Source: Candidatus Hydromicrobium americanum
GTDB lineage: Bacteria; Actinomycetota; Humimicrobiia; Humimicrobiales; Humimicrobiaceae
Assembly: GCA_002779205.1 (NCBI GenBank)
Contig: PEXF01000019.1
Location: 2,551-9,751, forward strand
Length of the DNA: 7,201 bases
Direction of reading: 5' to 3'
Part shown: positions 1 through 6,464 of the stretch, one piece after another
Layout: every line of letters starts with the position of its first letter
How positions within the stretch are numbered: position 1 is the stretch's first letter
Notes under the pieces: generated by a model
Databases searched by the model: none
What the model was told of the DNA's origin: nothing
The model's input: the letters and a program-made list of their open reading frames with translations, nothing else
Made by a program: the position numbers and the translations under genes

Positions 1-2
1 AT

Positions 3-173
3 TCGGATAATATTGTACTGGCAACTATTTCTTATAGAATGACAGAACTCCTGGCAAAGTTTGGAAATAGAAGTGACGCTTTAATTTTTAATTTAGAAAA
101 TGCTCCAAAAGATACAAGGAAGAGAAAAGAATTAAAAGAGAAAATATTAAAAAGTATCTTAAAAAGGCTCTAG
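3..173 (+). CDS. 3' end of an unrecognised gene (partial at window edge)
   Basis: The reading frame starting at base 3 is open for 56 codons from the window edge to a TAG at 171-173. In DNA this AT-rich, that is longer than expected by chance. The visible peptide begins SDNIVLATISYRMTELLAKF and ends in a very basic, lysine-rich, probably helical tail (KRKELKEKILKSILKRL). I do not recognise the family and see no membrane segment or known motif. Its last 15 bases overlap the last 15 bases of metW on the other strand, so the two genes converge tail to tail. No GC-rich hairpin with a T-run separates them. It could also be a chance open frame, since the upstream part is not visible. Confidence 0.55.
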   Translation, partial: SDNIVLATISYRMTELLAKFGNRSDALIFNLENAPKDTRKRKELKEKILKSILKRL

Positions 174-782
174 TTTACCTGGTTTACTTATAACGAAAAT
201 TGCATTTAGAGCCAGCAGATTAGGAAAGAATCTTATAATATTGTTCTTACCTAAATAATATGTTTCCAGTATATTTATTCTTTTTTCCTTACAATAATTT
301 TTAAAATCTTTCAGGCTTAAGAAATGCACATTTGGTGATTCATACCAGCTGTAAGGAAGCGACGGAGTACGAGGAGCCTTTCCCCTGAAAAAAAGGTCAA
401 AGCGGGACCGGATATAAGCGAAATTAGGAAATCCTATTATTACTCTCCTGCCTACCCTGAGAGATTCCTGCAGGACAAACTCTATTTTTTTGGTTTCCTG
501 CATACTCTGATTTAAAATAACATAATTAAAAGAATTATCAGGATATTCTCCCAGGCCGCCCTCTATATCTCCGTGAAATACACTTAGTCCCTTCTCCACA
601 CATTCGTAAATAGCTCCTTCTCTTAACTCTATACCCCGTGCTTTCACTTTTTTCTCCTTAATTAAAAGATTTAGAAGCTCTCCGCTGCCGCAGCCGAGGT
701 CTAGTACACTTGAACCGGTTTCTACAATTTTAAAAATTATTTTGTAGTCCAGCCTTATATTTTTATTATTTTTTTCCTGCAT
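159..782 (-). CDS. metW: MetW, methionine biosynthesis methyltransferase-like protein
   Basis: This is a 207-aa protein of the MetW family, a class I SAM-dependent methyltransferase fold found almost always beside metX. Residues 26-36 (VLDLGCGSGEL) form the glycine-rich SAM-binding motif I, and the acidic IEL near 51-53 ends strand 2. The family hallmark block is clear: GFPNF at 117-121, then RSRFDLFFRG, LPYSWYESPNVHF (142-154) and the DF of the next helix. Length is about normal for the family (around 200 aa). The ATG at 782 lies inside the end of metX (17-bp overlap) with only a weak ribosome site, which suggests translational coupling. MetW is thought to support MetX in O-acetylhomoserine formation, and complexes of the two have been reported in some proteobacteria; no defined methyl acceptor is established. 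It is the last gene of the operon. Confidence 0.93.
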   Translation of the reverse strand: MQEKNNKNIRLDYKIIFKIVETGSSVLDLGCGSGELLNLLIKEKKVKARGIELREGAIYECVEKGLSVFHGDIEGGLGEYPDNSFNYVILNQSMQETKKIEFVLQESLRVGRRVIIGFPNFAYIRSRFDLFFRGKAPRTPSLPYSWYESPNVHFLSLKDFKNYCKEKRINILETYYLGKNNIIRFFPNLLALNAIFVISKPGKLEPF

Positions 783-1836
783 AAATGTATACCCTATTTA
801 AAAAATGCTTTATCAGGCGAGTCTCTTCTGTAAATTCAAGAAGAAACGCATCGTGACCATAATTAGAATTTATTTCACAATAAGTGACATCCGCATGTCT
901 TGCTTTCAGCAATTTAACGATCTCTCTGGATTGGTATGAAGGATACAACCAATCAGATTTAAATGAGATAACTAAAAATTTAATATCAATTTCTTTGCTA
1001 TTTGGAAAAAGTTTATCTCCGAAGGACAAATCAAAGTAGTCTATCGCTTTTGTGATATAAAGATAAGAATTGGCATCAAATCTCTTTACAAAATTATCAC
1101 CTCTGTAATGCAAATAGCCCTCAACTTCAAATTCAGGTGTAAATGAAAAATTATAACTGCCATTTTTTAATTTCCTTGAAAATTTTTTCTCCATGGACTC
1201 GTCACTCATATAAGTTATATGACCGATCATCCGTGCAATAGCCAGGCCATTCTCCGGCTGGCTGTGACCATAGTAGTTGCCGCCGCGCCAGGCAGGATCA
1301 GACATTACCGCCTGCCTCCCCACTTCATTAAACGCAATTTGCTGCGGAGAATGTTTTAATGCCGTAGCTATAGGAATAGCTGATAGAACTCTATCCGGGT
1401 AAGAAGCGACCCACTGCAGAACCTGCATTCCTCCCATCGAACCCCCCACAACACACAGCAACCTGTCTATTTCCAGATAGTCAATCAAATGCTTTTGAGC
1501 GTTTATCATGTCAGAGATCGTAATTATTGGAAAATCAAGACCGTAAGGTTTTCCTGTCTCTGCATTCAATGAAGATGGACCCGTACTCCCTTTACATCCA
1601 CCAATAACATTCGAGCATATAATAAAATATTTTTCAGTATCAAAAGCTTTACCCGGACCTATCATATCGTCCCACCACCCGGGTTTTTCATCTCCCTTAT
1701 GAAATCCGGCAACATGAGCATCTCCGGATAAGGCATGCAAAACCATAACCGCATTACTTTTACTCTTGTCTAATCTGCCGTATGTTTCATAGGCAATTGT
1801 AATGGGGCCAAGTTTCTTCCCGGACTCCAGTATCAT
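766..1836 (-). CDS. metX: Homoserine O-acetyltransferase MetX (5' end disrupted or mis-started)
   Basis: MetX transfers acetyl from acetyl-CoA to homoserine, giving the O-acetylhomoserine used by MetY. The protein has an alpha/beta-hydrolase fold. From the first in-frame ATG it is 356 aa: LGPITIAYETYGRL (9-22), HALSGDAH (34-41), the oxyanion region SNVIGGCKGSTGP (75-87), the nucleophile elbow GGSMGG with Ser133, acid Asp295 (SFKSDWLYP) and His328 (YGHDAFLLE). The triad is complete, so the body of the enzyme should work. However, the conserved family N-terminus is encoded upstream (to about 1905) and lacks a usable start codon, so this ATG is probably not the natural start (see the 1837-1916 entry). 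metX follows cysK and overlaps metW by 17 bp. An O-succinyltransferase of the same fold is possible, but the GGSMGG and YGHDAFL context and the metY neighbour favour the acetyl enzyme. Confidence 0.94.
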   Translation of the reverse strand: MILESGKKLGPITIAYETYGRLDKSKSNAVMVLHALSGDAHVAGFHKGDEKPGWWDDMIGPGKAFDTEKYFIICSNVIGGCKGSTGPSSLNAETGKPYGLDFPIITISDMINAQKHLIDYLEIDRLLCVVGGSMGGMQVLQWVASYPDRVLSAIPIATALKHSPQQIAFNEVGRQAVMSDPAWRGGNYYGHSQPENGLAIARMIGHITYMSDESMEKKFSRKLKNGSYNFSFTPEFEVEGYLHYRGDNFVKRFDANSYLYITKAIDYFDLSFGDKLFPNSKEIDIKFLVISFKSDWLYPSYQSREIVKLLKARHADVTYCEINSNYGHDAFLLEFTEETRLIKHFLNRVYIYAGKK

Positions 1837-1916
1837 TCCATCCAGAGGCTGGGCAAAATTATAATATTTTGTATTAACTATTCCTATCCCACTTGCCGTA
1901 TTCGCTTAACCTTCAT
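1837..1916 (-). other. Displaced 5' end of metX with probable one-base frameshift
   Basis: Reading upstream of the ATG at 1836 in the metX frame gives GIGIVNTKYYNFAQPLDG, which matches the usual MetX beginning (G-[IV]-V-x-T-[KQ]-[YF]-[YF]-x-F-A-x-P-L). That frame reaches a TAA at 1906-1908 without meeting ATG, GTG or TTG. An ATG at 1914-1916 opens a different frame, MKVKRIRQVG, and stops at a TAG (1885-1887) just where the MetX-like frame takes over. One extra G in the GGG run (minus strand, 1888-1890) would fuse the two as MKVKRIRQVG-IGIVNTKYY. The likely explanations are an assembly error in the G run, a real mutation, or use of a rare start such as ATA. No Shine-Dalgarno site stands before 1916. 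Confidence 0.72.
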
Positions 1917-1940
1917 CTATTTTATATAAAATTAAAGAAA

Positions 1941-2870
1941 TTACTGCTCCTGGAACATCGAGGTGGAAAGATATCTCTCACCTGTATCCGGTAAAATAAC
2001 AACAATAACCTTGCTGGCTGACTCCCTTCGCTTTGCAACTTCTATTGCAGCCCACATTGCAGCTCCGCTTGATATACCAGCTAAAATCCCTTCTTCTCTT
2101 ATTATCTTACGGGCCGTATTACCTGCATCTTCATTAGAAACCTGGATAATCTCATCAATTATACCTGTATTTAACACCTCCGGAACAAATCCTGCTCCAA
2201 TACCCTGTATTTTATGGGGTCCCGCACTGCCTCCCGAAAGAACCGGGGAACCAGCCGGCTCGACTGCTATAATTTTAACCAAAGGTTTTCTTTGCTTCAA
2301 AATCTCCCCCACACCGGTAATAGTTCCACCGGTACCTACACCTGCAATAAATATATCCACATTACCATCTGTGTCAGCCCAAATCTCTTCAGCGGTTGTT
2401 TTCCGGTGTATTTCAGGATTTGCAGCATTTTTAAATTGCTGTGGTATAAAACTGTCTTTTATACTCTTCTGAATTTTTTCTGCTTCTTCCACAGCCCCTC
2501 TCATTCCTCTTAAACCATCTGTCAGAACAAGCTCGGCACCAAATATGGTAAGAAGCTTTCTTCGTTCTAAACTCATTGTGTCAGGCATAGTAAGAATTAA
2601 TCTATATCCCCTGGCAGCGCACACAAAAGCCAGTGAGATGCCGGTATTTCCGCTTGTAGGCTCTATAATTACTGTATCTTTGTTTATTAAACCTTCACTT
2701 TCAGCAGCTTCAATCATTGAAACTCCGATCCTGTCTTTCAAACTTGAAAGCGGATTAAATGATTCCAGTTTTGCCAGTACCGTGGCACCTGTACCATCTG
2801 CCAGTTTGTTTATTCTAACCAAAGGTGTACGACCGATTGTTTCCGTGATATCATTAAAAATTTTAACCAT
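1941..2870 (-). CDS. cysK: Cysteine synthase CysK (O-acetylserine sulfhydrylase)
   Basis: CysK is a PLP enzyme of fold type II that converts O-acetylserine and sulfide to cysteine and acetate in the cytoplasm. At 309 aa it has normal family length. Visible motifs: IGRTPLVRI at 12-20, NPLSSLKDRIG with PLP lysine Lys45, the substrate loop TSGNTG at 72-77, the phosphate-binding GVGTGGT at 177-183, the CysK signature HKIQGIGAGFVP at 219-230, and ISSGAA at 266-271. Start choice: the frame extends five codons upstream to a TTG at 2885, but that TTG overlaps a strong GGAGGA ribosome site, which sits 7 nt before the ATG at 2870. The protein therefore starts MVKIFNDITETIGRTP, as relatives do. It lies between metY and metX. 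A cystathionine beta-synthase or CysM role is less likely given the signature. No cysE is visible in the window. Confidence 0.95.
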   Translation of the reverse strand: MVKIFNDITETIGRTPLVRINKLADGTGATVLAKLESFNPLSSLKDRIGVSMIEAAESEGLINKDTVIIEPTSGNTGISLAFVCAARGYRLILTMPDTMSLERRKLLTIFGAELVLTDGLRGMRGAVEEAEKIQKSIKDSFIPQQFKNAANPEIHRKTTAEEIWADTDGNVDIFIAGVGTGGTITGVGEILKQRKPLVKIIAVEPAGSPVLSGGSAGPHKIQGIGAGFVPEVLNTGIIDEIIQVSNEDAGNTARKIIREEGILAGISSGAAMWAAIEVAKRRESASKVIVVILPDTGERYLSTSMFQEQ

Positions 2871-2877
2871 AAACTTA

Positions 2878-2883
2878 TCCTCC
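2878..2883 (-). promoter_or_regulatory. Ribosome binding site of cysK
   Basis: On the minus strand this reads GGAGGA, followed by a 7-nt spacer and the ATG at 2870. It decides the start of cysK, because the longer TTG reading at 2885 would place this site inside the coding sequence. Confidence 0.9.
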
Positions 2884-2906
2884 AAATTTTAATAGAATAA
2901 TTTATC

Positions 2907-4193
2907 TCATCTTAACGCTTGATTAATATCGGAAATAATATCTTCTATATCTTCGATACCCACCGAAAGCCTGATATAATCAAGTGTTACTCCTGTTGAT
3001 TCCTGCTCCTCGCGGGAAAGTTGCTGATGGGTAGTACTTGCAGGATGAATGGCCAGAGTTTTTGCATCACCGATATTTGCCAGGTGGGATATTAATTCAA
3101 GCGAATCAATGAATTTTTTCCCTGCCTCAAGACCTCCTTTTATTCCGAATCCGACAATAGCGCCCGCTCCTCTGGGCAAATACTTACCTGCCAGATTTTT
3201 TTCCGGGCTGGAATCCAAACCTGGATAATTTACCCAGGAGACCCGGGGGTGCTTTTCGAGAAACTGAGCCACTTTAAGAGCATTTTCTGAATGTCTTATC
3301 ATTCTCAGGTGTAAAGTTTCTAATCCCTGCAAAAATAAAAACGAATTGAAAGGAGAAAGACATGGCCCCAGGTCTCTAAGAAGATTTACTCTTGCTTTGA
3401 TAATATACGCAATATTTCCATAAGGCTCCAGTTCTTTTACGAAATCCATTCCGTGGTAGCTCGGATCCGGATCAGCAATCAGAGGGAACTTGCCATTTGT
3501 CCAATCAAATTTACCGGAATCAACAATTATACCTCCTATTGATGTACCATGACCTCCTATAAATTTTGTTGCCGAATAAACTACAATATCTGCGCAATAA
3601 TCAATGGGCCTTAACAGATATGGGGTAACTGTATTATCAACAATAAGCGGAATTCCACTTTGGTGTGCAATTTTTACCAGCTCTTCCAGATCAGCAACAT
3701 TTAATTTTGGGTTACCTATGGATTCAGTATAAATTGCCTTTGTCCTGCCGGTTATTGCATTTTTAAAATTATTTAAATTTTCTGACCTTACAAACTTTAC
3801 ATCAATTCCAAAGCGCCTGAGGGTATTATTAAAAAGAGTGTATGTCCCTCCGTATAAGTTGTCCGCTGAAACTATCTCGTCACCTGTTTGAGCAATATTT
3901 AAAATTGCTATTGTCTCAGCAGCCTGCCCGCTTGCAACAGCGAGAGCACCTATTCCACCATCAATTGCCGCCATTCTTTTCTCCAGTATATCATTCGTAG
4001 GATTCATTATACGGCTATAAATATTGCCGAATTCCTTCAGGGCAAAAAGATTTGCAGCATGGTCGGTACTTTTAAATTGATAAGAAGTAGTCTGATAAAT
4101 AGGAACAGCCCTTGCACCAGTTACAGGATCTGGTATCTGTCCCCCATGAAGTAAAAGTGTATCTAATTTTAATTTTGAATCTAGCTTACTCAT
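2907..4193 (-). CDS. metY: O-acetylhomoserine sulfhydrylase MetY
   Basis: MetY is a PLP enzyme of the Cys/Met metabolism family (fold type I) that makes homocysteine directly from O-acetylhomoserine and sulfide. At 428 aa it has the usual length for MetY, longer than cystathionine gamma-synthases (about 380-400). Visible features: TLLLHGGQIPDPVTGARAVPIYQTTSY (12-38), Y59-S-R61 for the PLP phosphate, SGQAAE (88-93), NLYGGTY (112-118) with the Tyr that stacks on PLP, D186-NT, the Schiff-base lysine K210 in SATKFIGGHG, and the C-terminal HPASTTHQQL (383-392) and YIRLSVGIE with Arg408, which holds the substrate carboxylate. AGGAG lies 9 nt upstream of the ATG. It stands between the Rrf2 gene (104 bp upstream) and cysK (36 bp downstream). 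With metX in the same operon, direct sulfhydrylation to homocysteine is the likely route, and no transsulfuration genes are seen. Confidence 0.95.
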   Translation of the reverse strand: MSKLDSKLKLDTLLLHGGQIPDPVTGARAVPIYQTTSYQFKSTDHAANLFALKEFGNIYSRIMNPTNDILEKRMAAIDGGIGALAVASGQAAETIAILNIAQTGDEIVSADNLYGGTYTLFNNTLRRFGIDVKFVRSENLNNFKNAITGRTKAIYTESIGNPKLNVADLEELVKIAHQSGIPLIVDNTVTPYLLRPIDYCADIVVYSATKFIGGHGTSIGGIIVDSGKFDWTNGKFPLIADPDPSYHGMDFVKELEPYGNIAYIIKARVNLLRDLGPCLSPFNSFLFLQGLETLHLRMIRHSENALKVAQFLEKHPRVSWVNYPGLDSSPEKNLAGKYLPRGAGAIVGFGIKGGLEAGKKFIDSLELISHLANIGDAKTLAIHPASTTHQQLSREEQESTGVTLDYIRLSVGIEDIEDIISDINQALR

Positions 4194-4297
4194 AATATCC
4201 GGCTCCTTTTTTAAATTTATTATCTAAGCATTCTTTAAAAATATTTATCTATTAAATAAAATTATTAATGTTTTTTATAAAATCTGCTTTTTTATTG

Positions 4298-4738
4298 TTA
4301 TATTCCGTACATGACCATATCTTCGGCCTTTTCTTTCTGCATTCTTACAAGATCCTCCAGAGTGAAAGAATTAAGAAATTCTGAAATTCTTTCTCCTAAC
4401 CTGGCCCAGATATCTCTGGTTACACAGGTATGTACTTTACTGCAGACCGAAGTATTATTCACACAATCAATTAAATTCAGATCTCCTTCCAGAATTTCTA
4501 CAATTTCTTTTAATTTAATTTCTGAAGAAGACCTGCCCAAAACATACCCGCTGTGAGCACCGCCATAGGTATTTATAAGTCCTTTTCCCTTAAGCGGTAT
4601 TATTATCTGGCTTAAGTACTTTTCCGATACATCAATATTTTTGGCAATTTCCTTCAGGTATATCGGGCCCTTCCCGGAATTTGCTGCTATCTCTATCATT
4701 AATCTCAGCCCATACCTTGCTCTTGTAGAAATCCTCAC
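4298..4738 (-). CDS. Rrf2-family transcriptional regulator, three-cysteine type
   Basis: This 146-aa protein is an Rrf2-family winged-helix regulator (IscR, CymR and NsrR relatives). The N-terminus MRISTRARYGLRLMIEIA is the classic family start. The helix-turn-helix covers about 27-50 (IYLKEIAKNIDVSEKYLSQI), and the wing is GLINTYGGAHSGYVLGR (53-69). Cysteines at 92, 99 and 105 closely mirror the IscR cluster ligands (92, 98, 104), so an Fe-S cluster is plausible. The IscR histidine three residues after the last Cys is here Arg108 (CVTRDIW), as in many non-IscR relatives. The start is GTG at 4736-4738, with AGAGGA 9 nt upstream. As the first gene of a cysteine/methionine operon it probably acts like CymR, repressing sulfur uptake and synthesis genes and itself. 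The true signal (cluster state, or a CysK partnership as in Bacillus) cannot be told from sequence. Confidence 0.9.
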   Translation of the reverse strand: MRISTRARYGLRLMIEIAANSGKGPIYLKEIAKNIDVSEKYLSQIIIPLKGKGLINTYGGAHSGYVLGRSSSEIKLKEIVEILEGDLNLIDCVNNTSVCSKVHTCVTRDIWARLGERISEFLNSFTLEDLVRMQKEKAEDMVMYGI

Positions 4739-4747
4739 TTCCAGTCT

Positions 4748-4753
4748 TCCTCT
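4748..4753 (-). promoter_or_regulatory. Ribosome binding site of the Rrf2 gene (GTG start)
   Basis: On the minus strand this reads AGAGGA, followed by 9 nt and the GTG at 4738. It supports the GTG start, which also gives the canonical MRISTRARYGLRL N-terminus. Confidence 0.75.
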
Positions 4754-4760
4754 TCTTATT

Positions 4761-4792
4761 AATACTATTTATATTATTTAATTAGTAGTATT
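4761..4792. promoter_or_regulatory. Candidate Rrf2 operator (inverted repeat at the promoter)
   Basis: AATACTA at 4761-4767 and TAGTATT at 4786-4792 form a perfect 7-bp inverted repeat around an 18-bp AT-rich centre. The right arm runs into the -10 box (4790-4795), and the rest covers the expected transcription start and early leader. A bound dimer there would block transcription. The arms are AT-rich, so chance is possible, and they do not clearly match a published IscR or CymR consensus. Its role as the regulator's own operator is inferred from position. Confidence 0.4.
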
Positions 4793-4818
4793 CTATTAAT
4801 AAAAAAAAGTACTGTCAA
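4790..4818 (-). promoter_or_regulatory. Sigma-70-type promoter of the Rrf2-metY-cysK-metX-metW operon
   Basis: On the minus strand, a perfect -35 TTGACA (4818-4813) is followed by exactly 17 bp, rich in T, and a -10 TAGAAT (4795-4790, one mismatch from TATAAT). Transcription should start near 4783, leaving a leader of about 45 nt before the GTG start of the regulator. Gaps inside the operon are 20 to 104 bp with no convincing terminator, so this promoter probably serves all five genes. Confidence 0.85.
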
Positions 4819-4829
4819 GAAGAAAATAA

Positions 4830-4973
4830 AAAATTGTTACTATTGTATTTCCCGCAGGAGCAGTAATTGACAAGAATAGACTTTATATTTATTATGGTGA
4901 AGCAGATAAACTGATAGCTTTAAAGTCAGCAGGATTAGAAGAATTATTACACGAACTTAAGACTTCTAATTAA
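4830..4973 (+). pseudogene. C-terminal remnant of a GH130 (PH1107-like) mannoside phosphorylase/glycosidase
   Basis: The frame from 4830 to the TAA at 4971-4973 encodes 47 residues. The middle, VFPAGAVIDKNRLYIYYGEAD, followed by KLIALKSAGLEELLHEL, matches the end of GH130 proteins, whose last strands usually read VVFPxGAVxxxxxLYVYYGxADxxIGxAxxxLxxLL. GH130 enzymes phosphorolyse or hydrolyse beta-mannosides and are normally 300 aa or more, so nearly all of the gene is missing. A stop (TAA at 4827-4829) precedes it in frame, and there is no ATG, GTG or TTG inside, so it should not be translated. The downstream glycosyltransferases are typical GH130 neighbours, which supports the reading. The break lies close to the met operon promoter. 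Confidence 0.75.
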
Positions 4974-5030
4974 TGGGTCATATAAATAGATTTTATAAAA
5001 AAATAACATAGTTTAAGAATATAAATAATA

Positions 5031-6260
5031 ATGGGCAGGAAACCAATAGTTTTAATATCAAGTTATTATCCACGTTTATGTGGTATAGCTACATTTTGTG
5101 AAGAAGCCAGAGAATTCATTCAAAAAGCAAATCCAGAAAGAGAAGTTTTAGTAATAAGCCATACAGATGGATCAGGGAAAGGGGTTTATCCCATAATAGA
5201 TACCTCGCATCGTTTTTGGTGGAGACCAGTAGCAAAAAAAATTAAAAAACTGTCACCTTATGTAGTACACATACAACATGAATACAGTTTATATGAGCAT
5301 GTGGACAATAGAGGTATTGGGGACAGGAACCAGGGATTTATAGAATTTCTGGGCTCTATTAATGAATTCCCTATTGTAGTTGAACCACATACAGTACATG
5401 GCAGGTTAAAGGAATTTGAAGAAAATTTTATTTATCAACTATGTGAAGACGCTGATGTAGTTTTATTTAAAAGTGATTACCAGAAGTGGAGGCTAAACTG
5501 GACTTTTACTCAAAGAGGGTGGAAGATGCCTAAAAATATTATGATTGTCCCTCATGGAGCGAGAGTAGATAAAAATTGGAACGAAAACGATATTCCAAAA
5601 TTGAAGGATGATCTTGGCTTGAATAAAATTAAATATTTAAGTAATAATTTAGTCGGGCTGGTGGGTTGGATACAATCCAATAAAAGATGGGATATATTGA
5701 CCTCTATGTGGGAAGAAATACTTGAGGAAATAAAAAAAAGAACTGGTGAGAATTGGGATTTACTTGCTGCGGGTGCTATGAGAGATAAAGCTGATACAGG
5801 AGATTATAATAATTATAAGAAGAACTTAGAAATTTTAGAAAAAAAAGGAATCGCACATTATTATGAATTTATTCCAAGAGGAGAAATTTACTATAAAATG
5901 ATGGCAGTTTGTAAATTTATAGTATTGCCAACAGTAGATGAAACACAGTCGGGAACACTTGCAAGGATTATTGCTTTAAATAAACCTTATATAACCACAG
6001 CTCCTCTGGAAGGATTGACAGCCCAGACTCTTGAAAGTGAAGGTGGACTGCTGTTTACAAATAAACAAATGCTAAAGGAAAATGTCATTAAATTGGCATG
6101 TGATAAAGATTTAAGAAAGAAGCTCTCTGAGAATCTTAAAAAATATTTAAAAGAAGTTGTGTCCTGGGAAATAATTGCTAAAAAATATAAAGATGCATAT
6201 AGATTCGCAAGACTTAAAAAAATAGCAGGGAAGGAAATAGATTTCCCACCTGATTTTTAA
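5031..6260 (+). CDS. GT-B fold glycosyltransferase (GT4-like)
   Basis: This 409-aa cytoplasmic glycosyltransferase is of the GT4-like type found beside GH130 genes. The N-terminal acceptor domain starts KPIVLISSYYPRLCGIATF (4-22), a motif shared with the next gene. It continues with VHIQHEYSLYEH (79-90), VVEPHTVHG (116-124) and the domain-linking IMIVPHGARVD (170-180). The C-terminal nucleotide-sugar domain contains VGLVGWIQSNKRWD (208-221), LLAAGAMRD (244-252) and VLPTVDETQSGTLAR (298-312). The usual E-x7-E catalytic pair of GT4 begins at Glu304, but position 312 is Arg instead of Glu. No signal peptide or membrane segment is seen. No Shine-Dalgarno site precedes the ATG, and a stop at 5022-5024 rules out a longer start. 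Donor and acceptor are unknown; mannose transfer into a polysaccharide or glycolipid is a guess from the GH130 context. Confidence 0.87.
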   Translation: MGRKPIVLISSYYPRLCGIATFCEEAREFIQKANPEREVLVISHTDGSGKGVYPIIDTSHRFWWRPVAKKIKKLSPYVVHIQHEYSLYEHVDNRGIGDRNQGFIEFLGSINEFPIVVEPHTVHGRLKEFEENFIYQLCEDADVVLFKSDYQKWRLNWTFTQRGWKMPKNIMIVPHGARVDKNWNENDIPKLKDDLGLNKIKYLSNNLVGLVGWIQSNKRWDILTSMWEEILEEIKKRTGENWDLLAAGAMRDKADTGDYNNYKKNLEILEKKGIAHYYEFIPRGEIYYKMMAVCKFIVLPTVDETQSGTLARIIALNKPYITTAPLEGLTAQTLESEGGLLFTNKQMLKENVIKLACDKDLRKKLSENLKKYLKEVVSWEIIAKKYKDAYRFARLKKIAGKEIDFPPDF

Positions 6261-6348
6261 TTTTTACTGGAAATTAATAAATTTTGATATCAGGGTATTG
6301 AATCCTCGTAATAATGAAACACTGCGGGATAATTTTTTAGATTTGTAA

Positions 6349-6378
6349 TTAGCATACTTTGTTTGTATTTAATATAAT
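6349..6378 (+). promoter_or_regulatory. Possible promoter before the second glycosyltransferase gene
   Basis: A perfect TATAAT at 6373-6378 is preceded, 18 bp upstream, by a poor -35 (TTAGCA, 6349-6354). The leader to the TTG start would be about 90 nt. In such AT-rich DNA a lone TATAAT is weak evidence. Confidence 0.35.
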
Positions 6379-6464
6379 GATTTTATAAAAATAAAGATAA
6401 CAATAAATTATTGATTCTGAAAGGATTTTTAAAGAGCACTTGAGCGGTTTTCTAAAAAAACTCC

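Noticed and set aside
2868..2885. Longer cysK start at TTG 2885
   Set aside because: The GGAGGA ribosome site would fall inside it, while the ATG at 2870 has ideal spacing and gives the usual N-terminus.
1963..2892. Plus-strand open frames opposite cysK (169, 99 and 115 codons)
   Set aside because: They lie antisense to a well-conserved cysK, show no family motif and overlap each other. They are mirror frames of a real gene.
4194..4297. SAM riboswitch or T-box before metY
   Set aside because: The gap between the Rrf2 gene and metY is only 104 bp and very AT-rich, with no GC stems, T-box sequence or terminator. The leader before the first gene is also too short, at about 45 nt.
4311..4556. 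Plus-strand 81-codon frame opposite the Rrf2 gene
   Set aside because: It is antisense to a clear regulator gene, with no ribosome site or recognisable motif.
4740..4845. Insertion sequence or attachment site at the GH130 break
   Set aside because: I saw no transposase remnant, terminal inverted repeats with target duplication, or tRNA gene. The only inverted repeat is the short promoter-linked one.
6261..6340. Intrinsic terminator after the first glycosyltransferase
   Set aside because: Only a 3-4 bp AGGG/CCT pairing could be found, and the later T-run is not next to a stem.
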